Source of the DNA: a virus
DNA: 30,167 bases
Virus record (IMG/VR): IMGVR_UViG_3300042465_003027
Span: 1-30,167 of that record
Strand: one strand, 5' to 3'
Positions 23,665 through 30,049 of the stretch are shown here, piece by piece. A program made the translations under genes and the position numbers. How positions within the stretch are numbered: position 1 is the first letter of the stretch; every line of letters starts with the position of its first letter. The notes beneath the pieces were generated by a model that saw only the letters and a program-made list of their open reading frames with translations, made no database searches and was not told the DNA's origin.

Positions 23665-23720
23665 AATAATACCTCAAAAAGATGGGCGAGGCATAGCACC
23701 CCGCCCACCCTCTTGTCCAT
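23661..23720 (-). CDS. Possible 19-codon mini-ORF across a terminator
   Basis: The peptide MDKRVGGVLCLAHLFEVLL starts in a TAATG overlap with the stop of the ssDNA-binding-like gene and ends in an ATGA overlap with the next gene. It spans the terminator hairpin exactly. Coupled translation through it could open the hairpin and control read-through, like a leader peptide. The double overlap is seen in the sequence; function is inference, and chance is possible for such a short frame. Confidence 0.35.
   Translation of the reverse strand: MDKRVGGVLCLAHLFEVLL
23674..23707 (-). terminator. Intrinsic terminator inside the minus-strand early operon
   Basis: Read on the minus strand, TGGGCGGGG pairs with CCTCGCCCA (nine pairs including one G-U) around a seven-base loop, followed by TCTTTTTGAG. 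This GC-rich stem plus T-tract is a classical rho-independent terminator placed 13 bases after the ssDNA-binding-like gene. Confidence 0.75.
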
Positions 23721-24406
23721 TAGCCGAAATCGTCTTCCGACGATGCTTCGGCGGCAGGAGCAGACACCTGCGTCGAGCCAGTCGAAGGCGGCAGTGCAGG
23801 GGCTGGTGTAGAAGCTTGCACAGGCGCAGGGGTCACGCCACCACCATTCTTAGGGCTAAACACAAGGTCGGCTGGACGCTCAACCCAGCTTGCGATCTTA
23901 AAGACCGGAGCGTAGTTGGTCGTTTTCACAGGCTCACCCTTATCGTTACGTCCCTGCGTAACAATTGGGATTACGGTTTCAAGGGCAACAACAGGAAGCT
24001 TGCCTGCATTATTCTTAACACCAGCCAGATATTCGTTGTGGCAAGAGTCGAAAGCACCCAGCATAGCTTTGGCTGTAGACGCAATCTCGCGCACATCGCC
24101 ACCGCAATCCTTGCCCAGTTTCAGCATCATGCGGATGCCCTGCTTAAAATTAGGACCCGGCTTTTCAGGCATGGGCTGACCAATTGGGGCAACCCTAAAT
24201 ATAGGCGCTGAGCCAGCGGGGAAATCAATGAAGCCCACCTCAATGTTCTCAAAGTCCATAACAGCCTTGAAAGTCTGGGTGATGTCTACGGGGTTGTTAA
24301 CCCCATCGACACGGTCAACACGGGTAAACCGTCCTGCCCGTGCGTCAAACTTAATGATGGGGATGATGTCGCCACCGGATGTTTCGTAATTAAAACCAAA
24401 TGCCAT
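23720..24406 (-). CDS. Single-stranded DNA-binding-like protein
   Basis: A 228-residue protein. The first 170 residues form a beta-rich, OB-like domain (DIIPIIKFDARAGRFTRVDR, ENIEVGFIDFPAGSAP and PVVALETVIPIVTQG). A Pro/Ala/Thr-rich flexible linker follows, then an acidic tip, ASSEDDFG. A disordered linker with an acidic, Phe-containing end is the hallmark of bacterial and phage SSBs, where the tip recruits partner enzymes. It is next to an exonuclease, consistent with a recombination or replication pair. The assignment rests on layout and neighbours, as the fold has no short signature. AAGGAAA lies before the ATG. Confidence 0.6.
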   Translation of the reverse strand: MAFGFNYETSGGDIIPIIKFDARAGRFTRVDRVDGVNNPVDITQTFKAVMDFENIEVGFIDFPAGSAPIFRVAPIGQPMPEKPGPNFKQGIRMMLKLGKDCGGDVREIASTAKAMLGAFDSCHNEYLAGVKNNAGKLPVVALETVIPIVTQGRNDKGEPVKTTNYAPVFKIASWVERPADLVFSPKNGGGVTPAPVQASTPAPALPPSTGSTQVSAPAAEASSEDDFG

Positions 24407-24472
24407 TTTACATTTTCCTTTTATAGCGCTGTTTAGCCAGCACCTTGCTTCCCCGCATTGTGCGGAAACTGG

Positions 24473-25231
24473 TTATATGCCCCAGATCTCAAACGCCTGC
24501 TGGCGCGAAACTGGGTCATTGAAATAGAAACTGTCTGTATCTGGAACGACAAACGATGCCAGTTCCATAGGATCATCGCTGAGCGCCAAGAAGCGCTGTA
24601 TGGTAAGTCCAATCTTGCCAAGCGCTTCTACATGCTCACGGGCGTTTTCAAGGGCGTATGTAGCATGTTTCTTAGACGTTATGTATGTCACCCGTGCAGA
24701 CAGGTTATCACCCCTTGCAGCGCGATACAGGGCCACCTGACGTGCATGCGGCTGGCTGATCTTGCTAGGGAGCGCGTGGGTGGTCTTTAGGTCGGTCAGC
24801 ATGCCATGCTGCTCCCACTCAAAGTCGTAATAGCCAATCATGGGGACAAGCAGGCCCTCAATGTCTAAGCTAACGCTACCCTGAGCGGATGACGGTGTGC
24901 CGTAGCCGCGCAATTCGCGCAGACCCATCTCCACCATGTCTGGAATCGCTTTGCGCTCTTTATCGACCTTGTCGCCGCTAATAAACGATGCCAGCGTGTT
25001 AAACTTGTCCAGTGCGATCTTGGTGCAATCCACTAAGGGGGCGTTAAGGTTAAAGAGCCCATGGGCAACACCGTCCTCAACAGCCGTACCGCGATAAGCA
25101 GCAGGGCCCACAGATGATGTTTTCTTCAAGCATTTGTTCATGACGAAGGTGGCCAAGGACGATGTGAATAGGTTGCATGTCGATGGTGACAGATGCTGGA
25201 TATTATGCACTTCAAACGGATTGCTCATCAT
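24473..25231 (-). CDS. PD-(D/E)XK family exonuclease (RecB/Cas4-like)
   Basis: A 252-residue nuclease with the PDDEXK_1 motifs in order: RGTAVEDGVAHG (Glu52, His57), the metal-binding GYYDF (Asp136), DLKTT (Asp147 and Lys149) and the QVALY helix (Gln165). Such phage enzymes resect DNA ends for recombination or replication. Two ATGs (25231 and 25228) are possible; 25231 overlaps the stop of the upstream gene. It is followed after 66 bases by the ssDNA-binding-like gene, as in other phage recombination modules. Confidence 0.85.
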   Translation of the reverse strand: MMSNPFEVHNIQHLSPSTCNLFTSSLATFVMNKCLKKTSSVGPAAYRGTAVEDGVAHGLFNLNAPLVDCTKIALDKFNTLASFISGDKVDKERKAIPDMVEMGLRELRGYGTPSSAQGSVSLDIEGLLVPMIGYYDFEWEQHGMLTDLKTTHALPSKISQPHARQVALYRAARGDNLSARVTYITSKKHATYALENAREHVEALGKIGLTIQRFLALSDDPMELASFVVPDTDSFYFNDPVSRQQAFEIWGI

Positions 25232-25416
25232 TCTTCCTCAATGGTGATACGATATGACTGACCGTTGCGGTCAACAATCCGCAGCGATGAAACCGCTGAT
25301 TGCAGGTCATTTGTTACCTCCCGTGGTAGGGAAAGCAAGCCCTCAGGATCTGCAAAAGAAAACTGCTGTGCGATGCGGTGGGTTATATATTCCTGCATTT
25401 TTGAATGTATTTGCAT
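25228..25416 (-). CDS. Small protein at head of minus-strand early operon
   Basis: A 62-residue protein: helical N-terminus (SKMQEYITHRIAQQF), middle (LLSLPREVTNDLQSAVSSLRI) and acidic end (RITIEEE). No known motif. It is the first gene after the leftward promoter, about 31 bases from the predicted start of transcription, with GGAAA as a weak Shine-Dalgarno sequence. Its stop overlaps the exonuclease start. Confidence 0.65.
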   Translation of the reverse strand: MQIHSKMQEYITHRIAQQFSFADPEGLLSLPREVTNDLQSAVSSLRIVDRNGQSYRITIEEE

Positions 25417-25451
25417 AAGATTTCCATAAATAAATAATTAATTGATGCGCA

Positions 25452-25464
25452 GGACAGTACGCCC
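25452..25464. promoter_or_regulatory. Left operator-like site
   Basis: GGGCGTACTGTCC on the minus strand. It fits the shared pattern GGRC-N5-GYCC seen in all three sites and overlaps the leftward -10. Binding here should block leftward transcription. Confidence 0.55.
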
Positions 25465-25482
25465 GCAGGTAAAATACGTCAA
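25454..25482 (-). promoter_or_regulatory. Leftward early promoter
   Basis: On the minus strand, TTGACG (25482-25477) is followed by a 17-base spacer and TACTGT (25459-25454). Transcription would start near 25447, giving a leader of about 31 bases before the first leftward gene. The -10 lies inside the left operator-like site. Confidence 0.6.
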
Positions 25483-25496
25483 CCCACAAAATAATG

Positions 25497-25526
25497 TTGA
25501 CATCACGGGCACACTGCCCGTACCTA
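25497..25526 (+). promoter_or_regulatory. Rightward early promoter
   Basis: TTGACA (25497-25502), an 18-base spacer and TACCTA (25521-25526). The promoter at 25768 has the same TTGACATCA start, the same spacing and the same TACCT. The leader to the ATG at 25565 is about 32 bases, with GGAG at 25554. Confidence 0.65.
25505..25521. promoter_or_regulatory. Right operator: perfect 7-bp inverted repeat
   Basis: ACGGGCA-cac-TGCCCGT is a perfect palindrome of 17 bases placed between the -35 and -10 of the rightward promoter. Its core GGGCACACTGCCC (25507-25519) shares the GGRC-N5-GYCC pattern with the other two sites. Classical position for repression. Confidence 0.75.
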
Positions 25527-25564
25527 ATCAGCCCTAATGATAATTAAATCAGTGGAGATAAATT

Positions 25565-25771
25565 ATGGATGATGCGCAAGTATATGAAATCATTAAGAGA
25601 TCGCAACGTGCGTTTAAGCGCGCAGATAAAATAGCGCAGGAAAAGCGCGAAATTGAAAATGAAATTCGGGATTTGTGCCGCGAATATGCTGAAGCTTGCC
25701 GTGTATGGAACTGGCAACCTCATATGCTGCGTCAGGCAGTCGATGCCCGCATGGGCAAAAAGGCCGCTTGA
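25565..25771 (+). CDS. Small helical early protein
   Basis: A 68-residue charged, mostly helical protein (QVYEIIKRSQRAFKRADKIAQEKREIENEIRDL, shown by its core, then CREYAEACRVW). It is the first gene of the rightward early operon, with GGAG seven bases before the ATG. Small Lys/Arg/Glu-rich early proteins often act on host or phage regulators, but nothing specific can be read here. The second rightward promoter starts inside its last codons. Confidence 0.65.
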   Translation: MDDAQVYEIIKRSQRAFKRADKIAQEKREIENEIRDLCREYAEACRVWNWQPHMLRQAVDARMGKKAA

Positions 25772-25797
25772 CATCATAGGACGTGCCGCCCTACCTT
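25768..25797 (+). promoter_or_regulatory. Second rightward promoter, before the XRE gene
   Basis: TTGACA (25768-25773), an 18-base spacer and TACCTT (25792-25797). It shares TTGACATCA and TACCT at identical spacing with the promoter at 25497. Predicted transcription start near 25804 leaves a 27-base leader with GGAG before the ATG at 25831. Confidence 0.6.
25779..25791. promoter_or_regulatory. Third operator-like site
   Basis: GGACGTGCCGCCC lies between the -35 and -10 of the XRE promoter and fits GGRC-N5-GYCC. The differences from the other two sites are all transitions. This suggests that the XRE protein represses its own gene. Confidence 0.5.
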
Positions 25798-25830
25798 GTA
25801 TGGCGACACCTATCAAAAATTGGAGTTAAA

Positions 25831-26040
25831 ATGAAGCAGACCAAAGAAGATTTTGCACTGGCGCGGGGTTCGTTGAACATGACAACCACGCAAATGGCTA
25901 GGGCATTGCGCATGGGGATAGGTTCAGACCGCACGATCAGGCGCTATGAAAGTGGTGAGTGCCCTGTGCCGGGACCAACGTCAGTTGCGGTGGAAGCCCT
26001 GCTGACAGGGTTTAGGCCGGAGGGGTTTGAGGAAGGTTAG
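25831..26040 (+). CDS. XRE/Cro-CI-type helix-turn-helix regulator
   Basis: A 69-residue DNA-binding protein with an HTH: ALARGSLNMTTTQMARALRMG (core LNMTTTQMARAL) as the first helices, then SDRTIRRYESGECPVPGP as the recognition helix and turn. RRYESG and VPGP are typical of this group. Small size and lack of a dimerisation domain resemble Cro. I chose the ATG at 25831 because of GGAG 6 bases upstream and the predicted promoter; the frame is open back to 25783. It probably binds the three operator-like sites nearby. Confidence 0.85.
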   Translation: MKQTKEDFALARGSLNMTTTQMARALRMGIGSDRTIRRYESGECPVPGPTSVAVEALLTGFRPEGFEEG

Positions 26041-26065
26041 TAAACGCATTTTAAGGAGCAAAAAA

Positions 26066-26152
26066 ATGTTGGAAGATTGGGATACACCGCAATGTTTGCG
26101 TGGCGCAACTTGCTTATTCTTTTTACTTATTTTGTCCAAAAATCTGAGATGA
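26066..26152 (+). CDS. 28-residue hydrophobic leader peptide gene
   Basis: The frame MLEDWDTPQCLRGATCLFFL, ending LILSKNLR, has one of the best Shine-Dalgarno sequences in the window (TTAAGGAG, 8 bases before the ATG). It ends in an ATGA overlap with the next gene. Residues 15-23 are strongly hydrophobic with Cys10 and Cys15. It may be a tiny membrane peptide, a regulatory leader for the coupled downstream gene, or both. Confidence 0.6.
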   Translation: MLEDWDTPQCLRGATCLFFLLILSKNLR

Positions 26153-26391
26153 CCGACACCTCGACCGACCACATAGAAACGGTCGAAGATCTGGTGACTG
26201 AAATGGCGAGGGCTATAAACCCTGCCGCTTTTTCAGATGGCGGTTCAAAAAGCGAGATAGCCCTGTGCCGCTTTGCGGCCAGACGGGCTTTGACAGTCGT
26301 TGCGCCAATAATGGTGCGTGAAGCTGCTGCCTTGGCCGGTGACAACAAAGAGATCGCTGCAAACATCATGCGGTTGAATGAAATTTTTTAA
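26149..26391 (+). CDS. Small early protein, function unknown
   Basis: An 80-residue, mostly helical protein with the patterns VEDLVTEMARAINPAAF, CRFAARRALTVVAPIMVREAAALAG and AANIMRLNEIF. The start at 26149 overlaps the leader peptide stop (ATGA); the longer frame from 26077 would lack a Shine-Dalgarno sequence and overlap the leader peptide. No family recognised. Confidence 0.65.
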   Translation: MTDTSTDHIETVEDLVTEMARAINPAAFSDGGSKSEIALCRFAARRALTVVAPIMVREAAALAGDNKEIAANIMRLNEIF

Positions 26392-26407
26392 GGCAAAAGG
26401 AATAGTT

Positions 26408-26686
26408 ATGACAGATGATATAGAGCCTTTGGATGAGCAAGGTCTGGTAGACGCTGCTGCGAAAGTACAGCAACTTATGATGGAGGTTGCGCCAAATCCC
26501 GGTGACGGGCTGGGCGTTACTGCCATGATGATGACCAATTTTCTGGCAACAGGGTTGGCATGCGGCATCTTAGATGAAGATTTCATCGACAAGATGATCA
26601 ATTCAATACGCGAAACAGTTAACGAATCCGTAGCGGCAATTTACGAAGCCATGGCAGCGGAAGCTGAGAATGCAACAGTTCAATAA
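26408..26686 (+). CDS. Small acidic early protein, function unknown
   Basis: A 92-residue acidic protein with Met-rich helices (KVQQLMMEVAPNPGDGLGVTAMMMTNFLATG, core VTAMMMTNFLA) and a C-terminal helix (INSIRETVNESVAAIYEAMAAEAEN). AAGGA lies 6 bases before the ATG at 26408, so the frame upstream to 26378 is not used. No known motif. Confidence 0.65.
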   Translation: MTDDIEPLDEQGLVDAAAKVQQLMMEVAPNPGDGLGVTAMMMTNFLATGLACGILDEDFIDKMINSIRETVNESVAAIYEAMAAEAENATVQ

Positions 26687-26698
26687 GAGGAAGTGAAT

Positions 26699-26887
26699 AT
26701 GAAGGATAAATACGTTTACCCACACGTTTCAGACACAGGCCCACGGCCCGGAATGGAACTGCGCGACTGGTTTGCAGGCATGGTTTTGCAATCAGCCTGT
26801 CGTGATAATTGGCCGCAAGATGCGGCCCTGTCGGCATACGAATATGCTGATGCAATGATGGAAATCCGTAATGAGGAAAAGAACTAA
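26699..26887 (+). CDS. Small conserved phage protein
   Basis: A 62-residue protein. [16 protein letters not shown] and [15 protein letters not shown] are a pattern found in many phage and prophage small proteins, where the helix ends in A-D-A-M-L/M. Function unknown. AGAGG lies 8 bases before the ATG at 26699; the GTG at 26693 is less likely. Its stop overlaps the GapR start (TAATG). Confidence 0.7.
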   Translation: MKDKYVYPHVSDTGPRPGMELRDWFAGMVLQSACRDNWPQDAALSAYEYADAMMEIRNEEKN

Positions 26888-27123
26888 TGACTTACGCAAT
26901 CACAGCAGAGCAACTTCGCGTATTTATTGAGCGCATTGAGCGCCAAGAGGAAGAGAAAAAGCAGATCTCTGATTACATCCGCGACGTTTACAGTGAAGCG
27001 AAGGGTCAGGGTTATGACACCAAGATCCTGAAGCAGATCATTCGCCTGCGCCGCATGGAAAAGGATGCGCGTGACGAAGAGGAAGCGGTTCTCGACACAT
27101 ACAAAAAGGCCCTTGGGCTTTAG
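26887..27123 (+). CDS. gapR: GapR-like nucleoid-associated protein (DUF2312)
   Basis: A 78-residue protein with the full DUF2312 pattern: [39 protein letters not shown] and a C-terminal helix ending [10 protein letters not shown]. Cellular GapR in Alphaproteobacteria is a tetrameric clamp that binds overtwisted DNA and stimulates topoisomerases during replication. A phage copy in a replication operon might handle supercoils ahead of phage forks or displace the host protein; that part is inference. It is of normal family length. Confidence 0.9.
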   Translation: MTYAITAEQLRVFIERIERQEEEKKQISDYIRDVYSEAKGQGYDTKILKQIIRLRRMEKDARDEEEAVLDTYKKALGL

Positions 27124-27133
27124 GAGATGGGCG

Positions 27134-27418
27134 ATGCGTGATACCAGCCGGATGTTTAATTTTCGCGATGTGTCCAACAGGCTTGGCATCCCGCAAAACA
27201 ATAAGAACAATTGGGCTATAGGGCATATACTTTCGTCCGCAGCGCAAAAAAGGGGCATTCAAGTTGATCGCCCTTTAACTGAAAAAACTGACCCAAACCC
27301 CACCGTCAGTGCAAAGCACTGTATTGCGGCATATCCCATGGCCTTCTTTGATGAAGCATTGGTTATTGTCGGTGATTGGTGGGGTGAGGCGAAGGCTCAA
27401 GGGGATTTGTTTGAATGA
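27134..27418 (+). CDS. Small replication-operon protein with possible clamp-binding tail
   Basis: A 94-residue protein. The N-terminus (FNFRDVSNRLGIPQNN) may form a small DNA-binding helix pair, and the middle (EKTDPNPTVSAKHCIAAYPMAFFDEA) looks conserved. The final residues, QGDLFE, fit the bacterial sliding-clamp motif QxxLF. The ATG at 27134 has TAGGAG 8 bases upstream; the longer frame from 27065 is inside the GapR gene. It overlaps the resolvase start (ATGA), so it likely acts in replication. Confidence 0.65.
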   Translation: MRDTSRMFNFRDVSNRLGIPQNNKNNWAIGHILSSAAQKRGIQVDRPLTEKTDPNPTVSAKHCIAAYPMAFFDEALVIVGDWWGEAKAQGDLFE

Positions 27419-27885
27419 TTATACTTGGAATAGATCCCGGATTAAGTGGAGCGCTTGCGTTCTACGATACGGTTGAACAAGCTGTTGAGGTGATCGACAT
27501 GCCGGTGTTGGAACTTGTCCGCAACGGCAAGAAGAAACGGGAAGTCAGCGCACAGTCGCTGGCCAACCACATTGCAGGCAGGAAGATCAGTGGCGCTTTT
27601 CTGGAGCGCGTCAATGCAATGACCGGACAGGGCGTCACATCTGTTTTCAGCTTTGGTCGATCATTGGGGATTGTCGAAGGCATCCTTGCTGCATATGACA
27701 TACCGACAACGCTTGTAACGCCTCAGGCGTGGCAGAAGGCTGTCAATCAGCGCGCAGGTAAAGATGGAAGCCGTGAAAGAGCAATGCAGCTTTTTCCCGC
27801 GCAGGTCGATCTGTTCCAGCGCAAGAAAGACGATGGCCGATCTGACGCTTCCCTCATAGCTTATTACGGAGCGAAAACGCTTTAA
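27415..27885 (+). CDS. RuvC-like Holliday junction resolvase
   Basis: A 156-residue protein of the RuvC fold. Asp7 in LGIDPGLSGAL, Glu64 in AFLERV and the Asp pair in KKDDGRSDA (Asp140, Asp144) are the four acidic metal ligands. SVFSFGRSLGIVEGIL and TPQAWQKAV are further family motifs. It cuts branched DNA made by recombination or replication before packaging. It overlaps the previous gene and ends 24 bases before the primase-helicase. Confidence 0.9.
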   Translation: MIILGIDPGLSGALAFYDTVEQAVEVIDMPVLELVRNGKKKREVSAQSLANHIAGRKISGAFLERVNAMTGQGVTSVFSFGRSLGIVEGILAAYDIPTTLVTPQAWQKAVNQRAGKDGSRERAMQLFPAQVDLFQRKKDDGRSDASLIAYYGAKTL

Positions 27886-27909
27886 TTATATATTGATCAG
27901 GGGCTGATA

Positions 27910-30036
27910 GTGGAAAATATTCAATTCGATTACGATTTTGCAGGTCCTGCTGACTATGCTAAAATGTACCGCCAGTTGGGCATTCAGGTCGTACCGGCCA
28001 AGATGCCTCGCGAAGATAAGGCTTGGAAGCGTCCCGTCATCAAGTGGCGTGATTATGAAGATCACATTGCCGACGATGACACGTTCAACAATTGGTTTGG
28101 CGATAGTGGTGAATTCCGCTCTCGCCCAAACATGGGCATCATCACAGGCGATGCGTCAGGCGGCACGTTCGTCCTAGACATCGATCTGCACAACCATCCT
28201 AAGGCGAAGGTGTGGTTGGATGACCTGATTGAGAACCATAACCGCAGCATGCCGATCAATGCGCCAACACAGCGCACTGGTGGCGGTGGCTTGCAGTTGC
28301 TGTTCAAGGCCCCTGAGGGCTGGGTGCCACCCACCAACAAGACAAGCATGGGCGTGGACATCAGGGGACAGGGTGGCTTTGCCATGCTGCCGCCAAGCCA
28401 ACATGAAAGCGGGCATTCCTACGAATGGATCAAGGGCTTTGAACCTTGGAGCATTGCCATCCCTGAGGCTCCCACATGGCTTATAGAGGCCATCGATGAA
28501 CTGTTGGCACAGTTTACCAAGGTCGAGCGCGGTGAGCGTACAGACAGCCCCGCAGTGGCAACAGATGCCTTTGGCCAGATCGTAGATGGTCGCGAAGATT
28601 ACATGACGCGCCTGATCTGGGCGCGGGTTGTGCAATTGTACCGTGACGGCCCGTTCATCAGCGATGCTATATCGGAACGTGAAATGCGCGAGGCGTTCAC
28701 AAAGTATGACCAGAACGTCAAGAGTAGGCTGTTTGAGCCCGGAACCCCCAACCACATGCTATTGGAGCGCGAAGGGCGCGGTGCGTCCCTGTTCCTACAG
28801 AAATGGCAAACTGCCATAAGTCAGTGGGATGGTCGCGTAAAGGAAGCGGCGGCTGTCTCCGCACCAGAAAAAAAGCCCGATACGGCTTTTCATGAACAGA
28901 CCGGTGACGGTGGCGATGGGTTGCACACCCTAACGCAGGCGGACATCGACATTTATGAAAGGCTGAGCGTTAAAGACATCAAGGCATTGCCAGATCCAAA
29001 GTATTTAATTGAAGGCATTGTGATTGAAAATTCCCTGATGTTTGTCTACGGGCCTCCGGGTTGCGGCAAGACGTTCATTGGTCTTGGCATGGGCTTATCC
29101 ATTGCCGCTGCCTTGGATGAATGGTGGGGCCGCAAGATCAACAAACATGGCCCTGTCGTGCTTTTGTCGAGCGAAGGTGTCGCGGATCTTAAATTCCGTA
29201 TCATGGCATGGGAAAAGGAAACGGGCATCAGCGTTGATGACATTCCGTTTTATCTAATCCGCCAGACCATTAACTTTATGGCTGAGGCAGATGTCGATAA
29301 GCTTTTGCGCACCGTACTGGACATTACCAACCAGCTTGGTGAGCCTCCGGTCATGATCATGGTGGATACGGTCAGCCGTGTGCTTCCCGGAGCCGACGAA
29401 AATCTACAAAAGGATATGACTCTGTTTATATCCGCCTGTGATCGCGTCAGGGAGGTCTTTGGATCGACTGTGGCTGGCTATCACCATACAAGCCGTAATG
29501 GCAACCTACGGGGCTCTACGGTCTTTGACGGGGCTGGTGACGCGCTGCTGTCGATCACCCGCGAAGAGGGCGCAGAGATTGGCGAGATGCTGGCAAAGAA
29601 GATTAAGTCTGCACCGGACGGCTGGAAGCAGAACTTCCGCCTGAAGAAGGTCGAACTGGGCGACATCAAGGGATCTACCAGCCTGTACGCTGAGCCGACA
29701 GATGATAGCGCAGCGGAAGAACCCAAGAATGACTGGCCCGCAAAGTCTGTATGTCAGGAAATCTTATACGCCATGCAGGAGGCTTGGACAGCCAAGCGCC
29801 CATGGTCAAACCATTACCATGCCAAACGCGATGGCCGATATGCTGTCACGATAATGGCAAGCCGTTGGGGTATGTCGCCCCAGACGGCGGAACAGATGTT
29901 GGAAGCGTGGCTAATCAATGAGGTTATTGAGGTCAGTACGGCAGACTATAAGACCAAAACTCGCGGTCTGAAGGTTATGCGTACCCTTTATGATGATGCT
30001 TCGCCGCCAGCTAACGCAAATTGGTACGACGAATAA
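27910..30036 (+). CDS. Primase-polymerase/RepA-like helicase fusion
   Basis: A 708-residue protein in two parts. Residues 15-200 are a prim-pol domain (PF09250): VLDIDLH with the catalytic Asp90 and Asp92, then RTGGGGLQ and VDIRGQGGFAMLPPS. Residues 355-600 are an AAA_25/RepA-like helicase: Walker A GPPGCGKT (381-388), Walker B VMIMVDT with Asp486, sensor GYHHTSR and RGSTVFDGAGD. The C-terminus looks like a winged helix (MASRWGMSPQTAEQML). It would make primers and unwind phage DNA. The start is GTG at 27910 with AGGGG upstream. Confidence 0.9.
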   Translation: MENIQFDYDFAGPADYAKMYRQLGIQVVPAKMPREDKAWKRPVIKWRDYEDHIADDDTFNNWFGDSGEFRSRPNMGIITGDASGGTFVLDIDLHNHPKAKVWLDDLIENHNRSMPINAPTQRTGGGGLQLLFKAPEGWVPPTNKTSMGVDIRGQGGFAMLPPSQHESGHSYEWIKGFEPWSIAIPEAPTWLIEAIDELLAQFTKVERGERTDSPAVATDAFGQIVDGREDYMTRLIWARVVQLYRDGPFISDAISEREMREAFTKYDQNVKSRLFEPGTPNHMLLEREGRGASLFLQKWQTAISQWDGRVKEAAAVSAPEKKPDTAFHEQTGDGGDGLHTLTQADIDIYERLSVKDIKALPDPKYLIEGIVIENSLMFVYGPPGCGKTFIGLGMGLSIAAALDEWWGRKINKHGPVVLLSSEGVADLKFRIMAWEKETGISVDDIPFYLIRQTINFMAEADVDKLLRTVLDITNQLGEPPVMIMVDTVSRVLPGADENLQKDMTLFISACDRVREVFGSTVAGYHHTSRNGNLRGSTVFDGAGDALLSITREEGAEIGEMLAKKIKSAPDGWKQNFRLKKVELGDIKGSTSLYAEPTDDSAAEEPKNDWPAKSVCQEILYAMQEAWTAKRPWSNHYHAKRDGRYAVTIMASRWGMSPQTAEQMLEAWLINEVIEVSTADYKTKTRGLKVMRTLYDDASPPANANWYDE

Positions 30037-30049
30037 GGAGGAAGGTAAA

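Larger units (their letters stand above)
25417..25564. promoter_or_regulatory. Divergent early control region
   Basis: A 148-base gene-free region, the longest in the window. It holds back-to-back promoters for the two early operons, each carrying a related operator-like site, with AT-rich leaders of about 30 bases on both sides. The symmetry resembles lambda-type switch regions in plan, not in sequence. Confidence 0.8.

Noticed and set aside
24408-24458. 16-codon basic mini-ORF before the ssDNA-binding-like gene (minus strand)
   Set aside because: No ribosome-binding site and no overlap with the upstream stop; likely chance.
25800-25829. Nine-codon frame before the XRE gene
   Set aside because: No ribosome-binding site, and it starts upstream of the predicted transcript start.
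27868-27896. Small hairpin AGCG-AAAA-CGCT followed by TTAATTAT after the resolvase gene
   Set aside because: A four-base stem is too weak to call a terminator.
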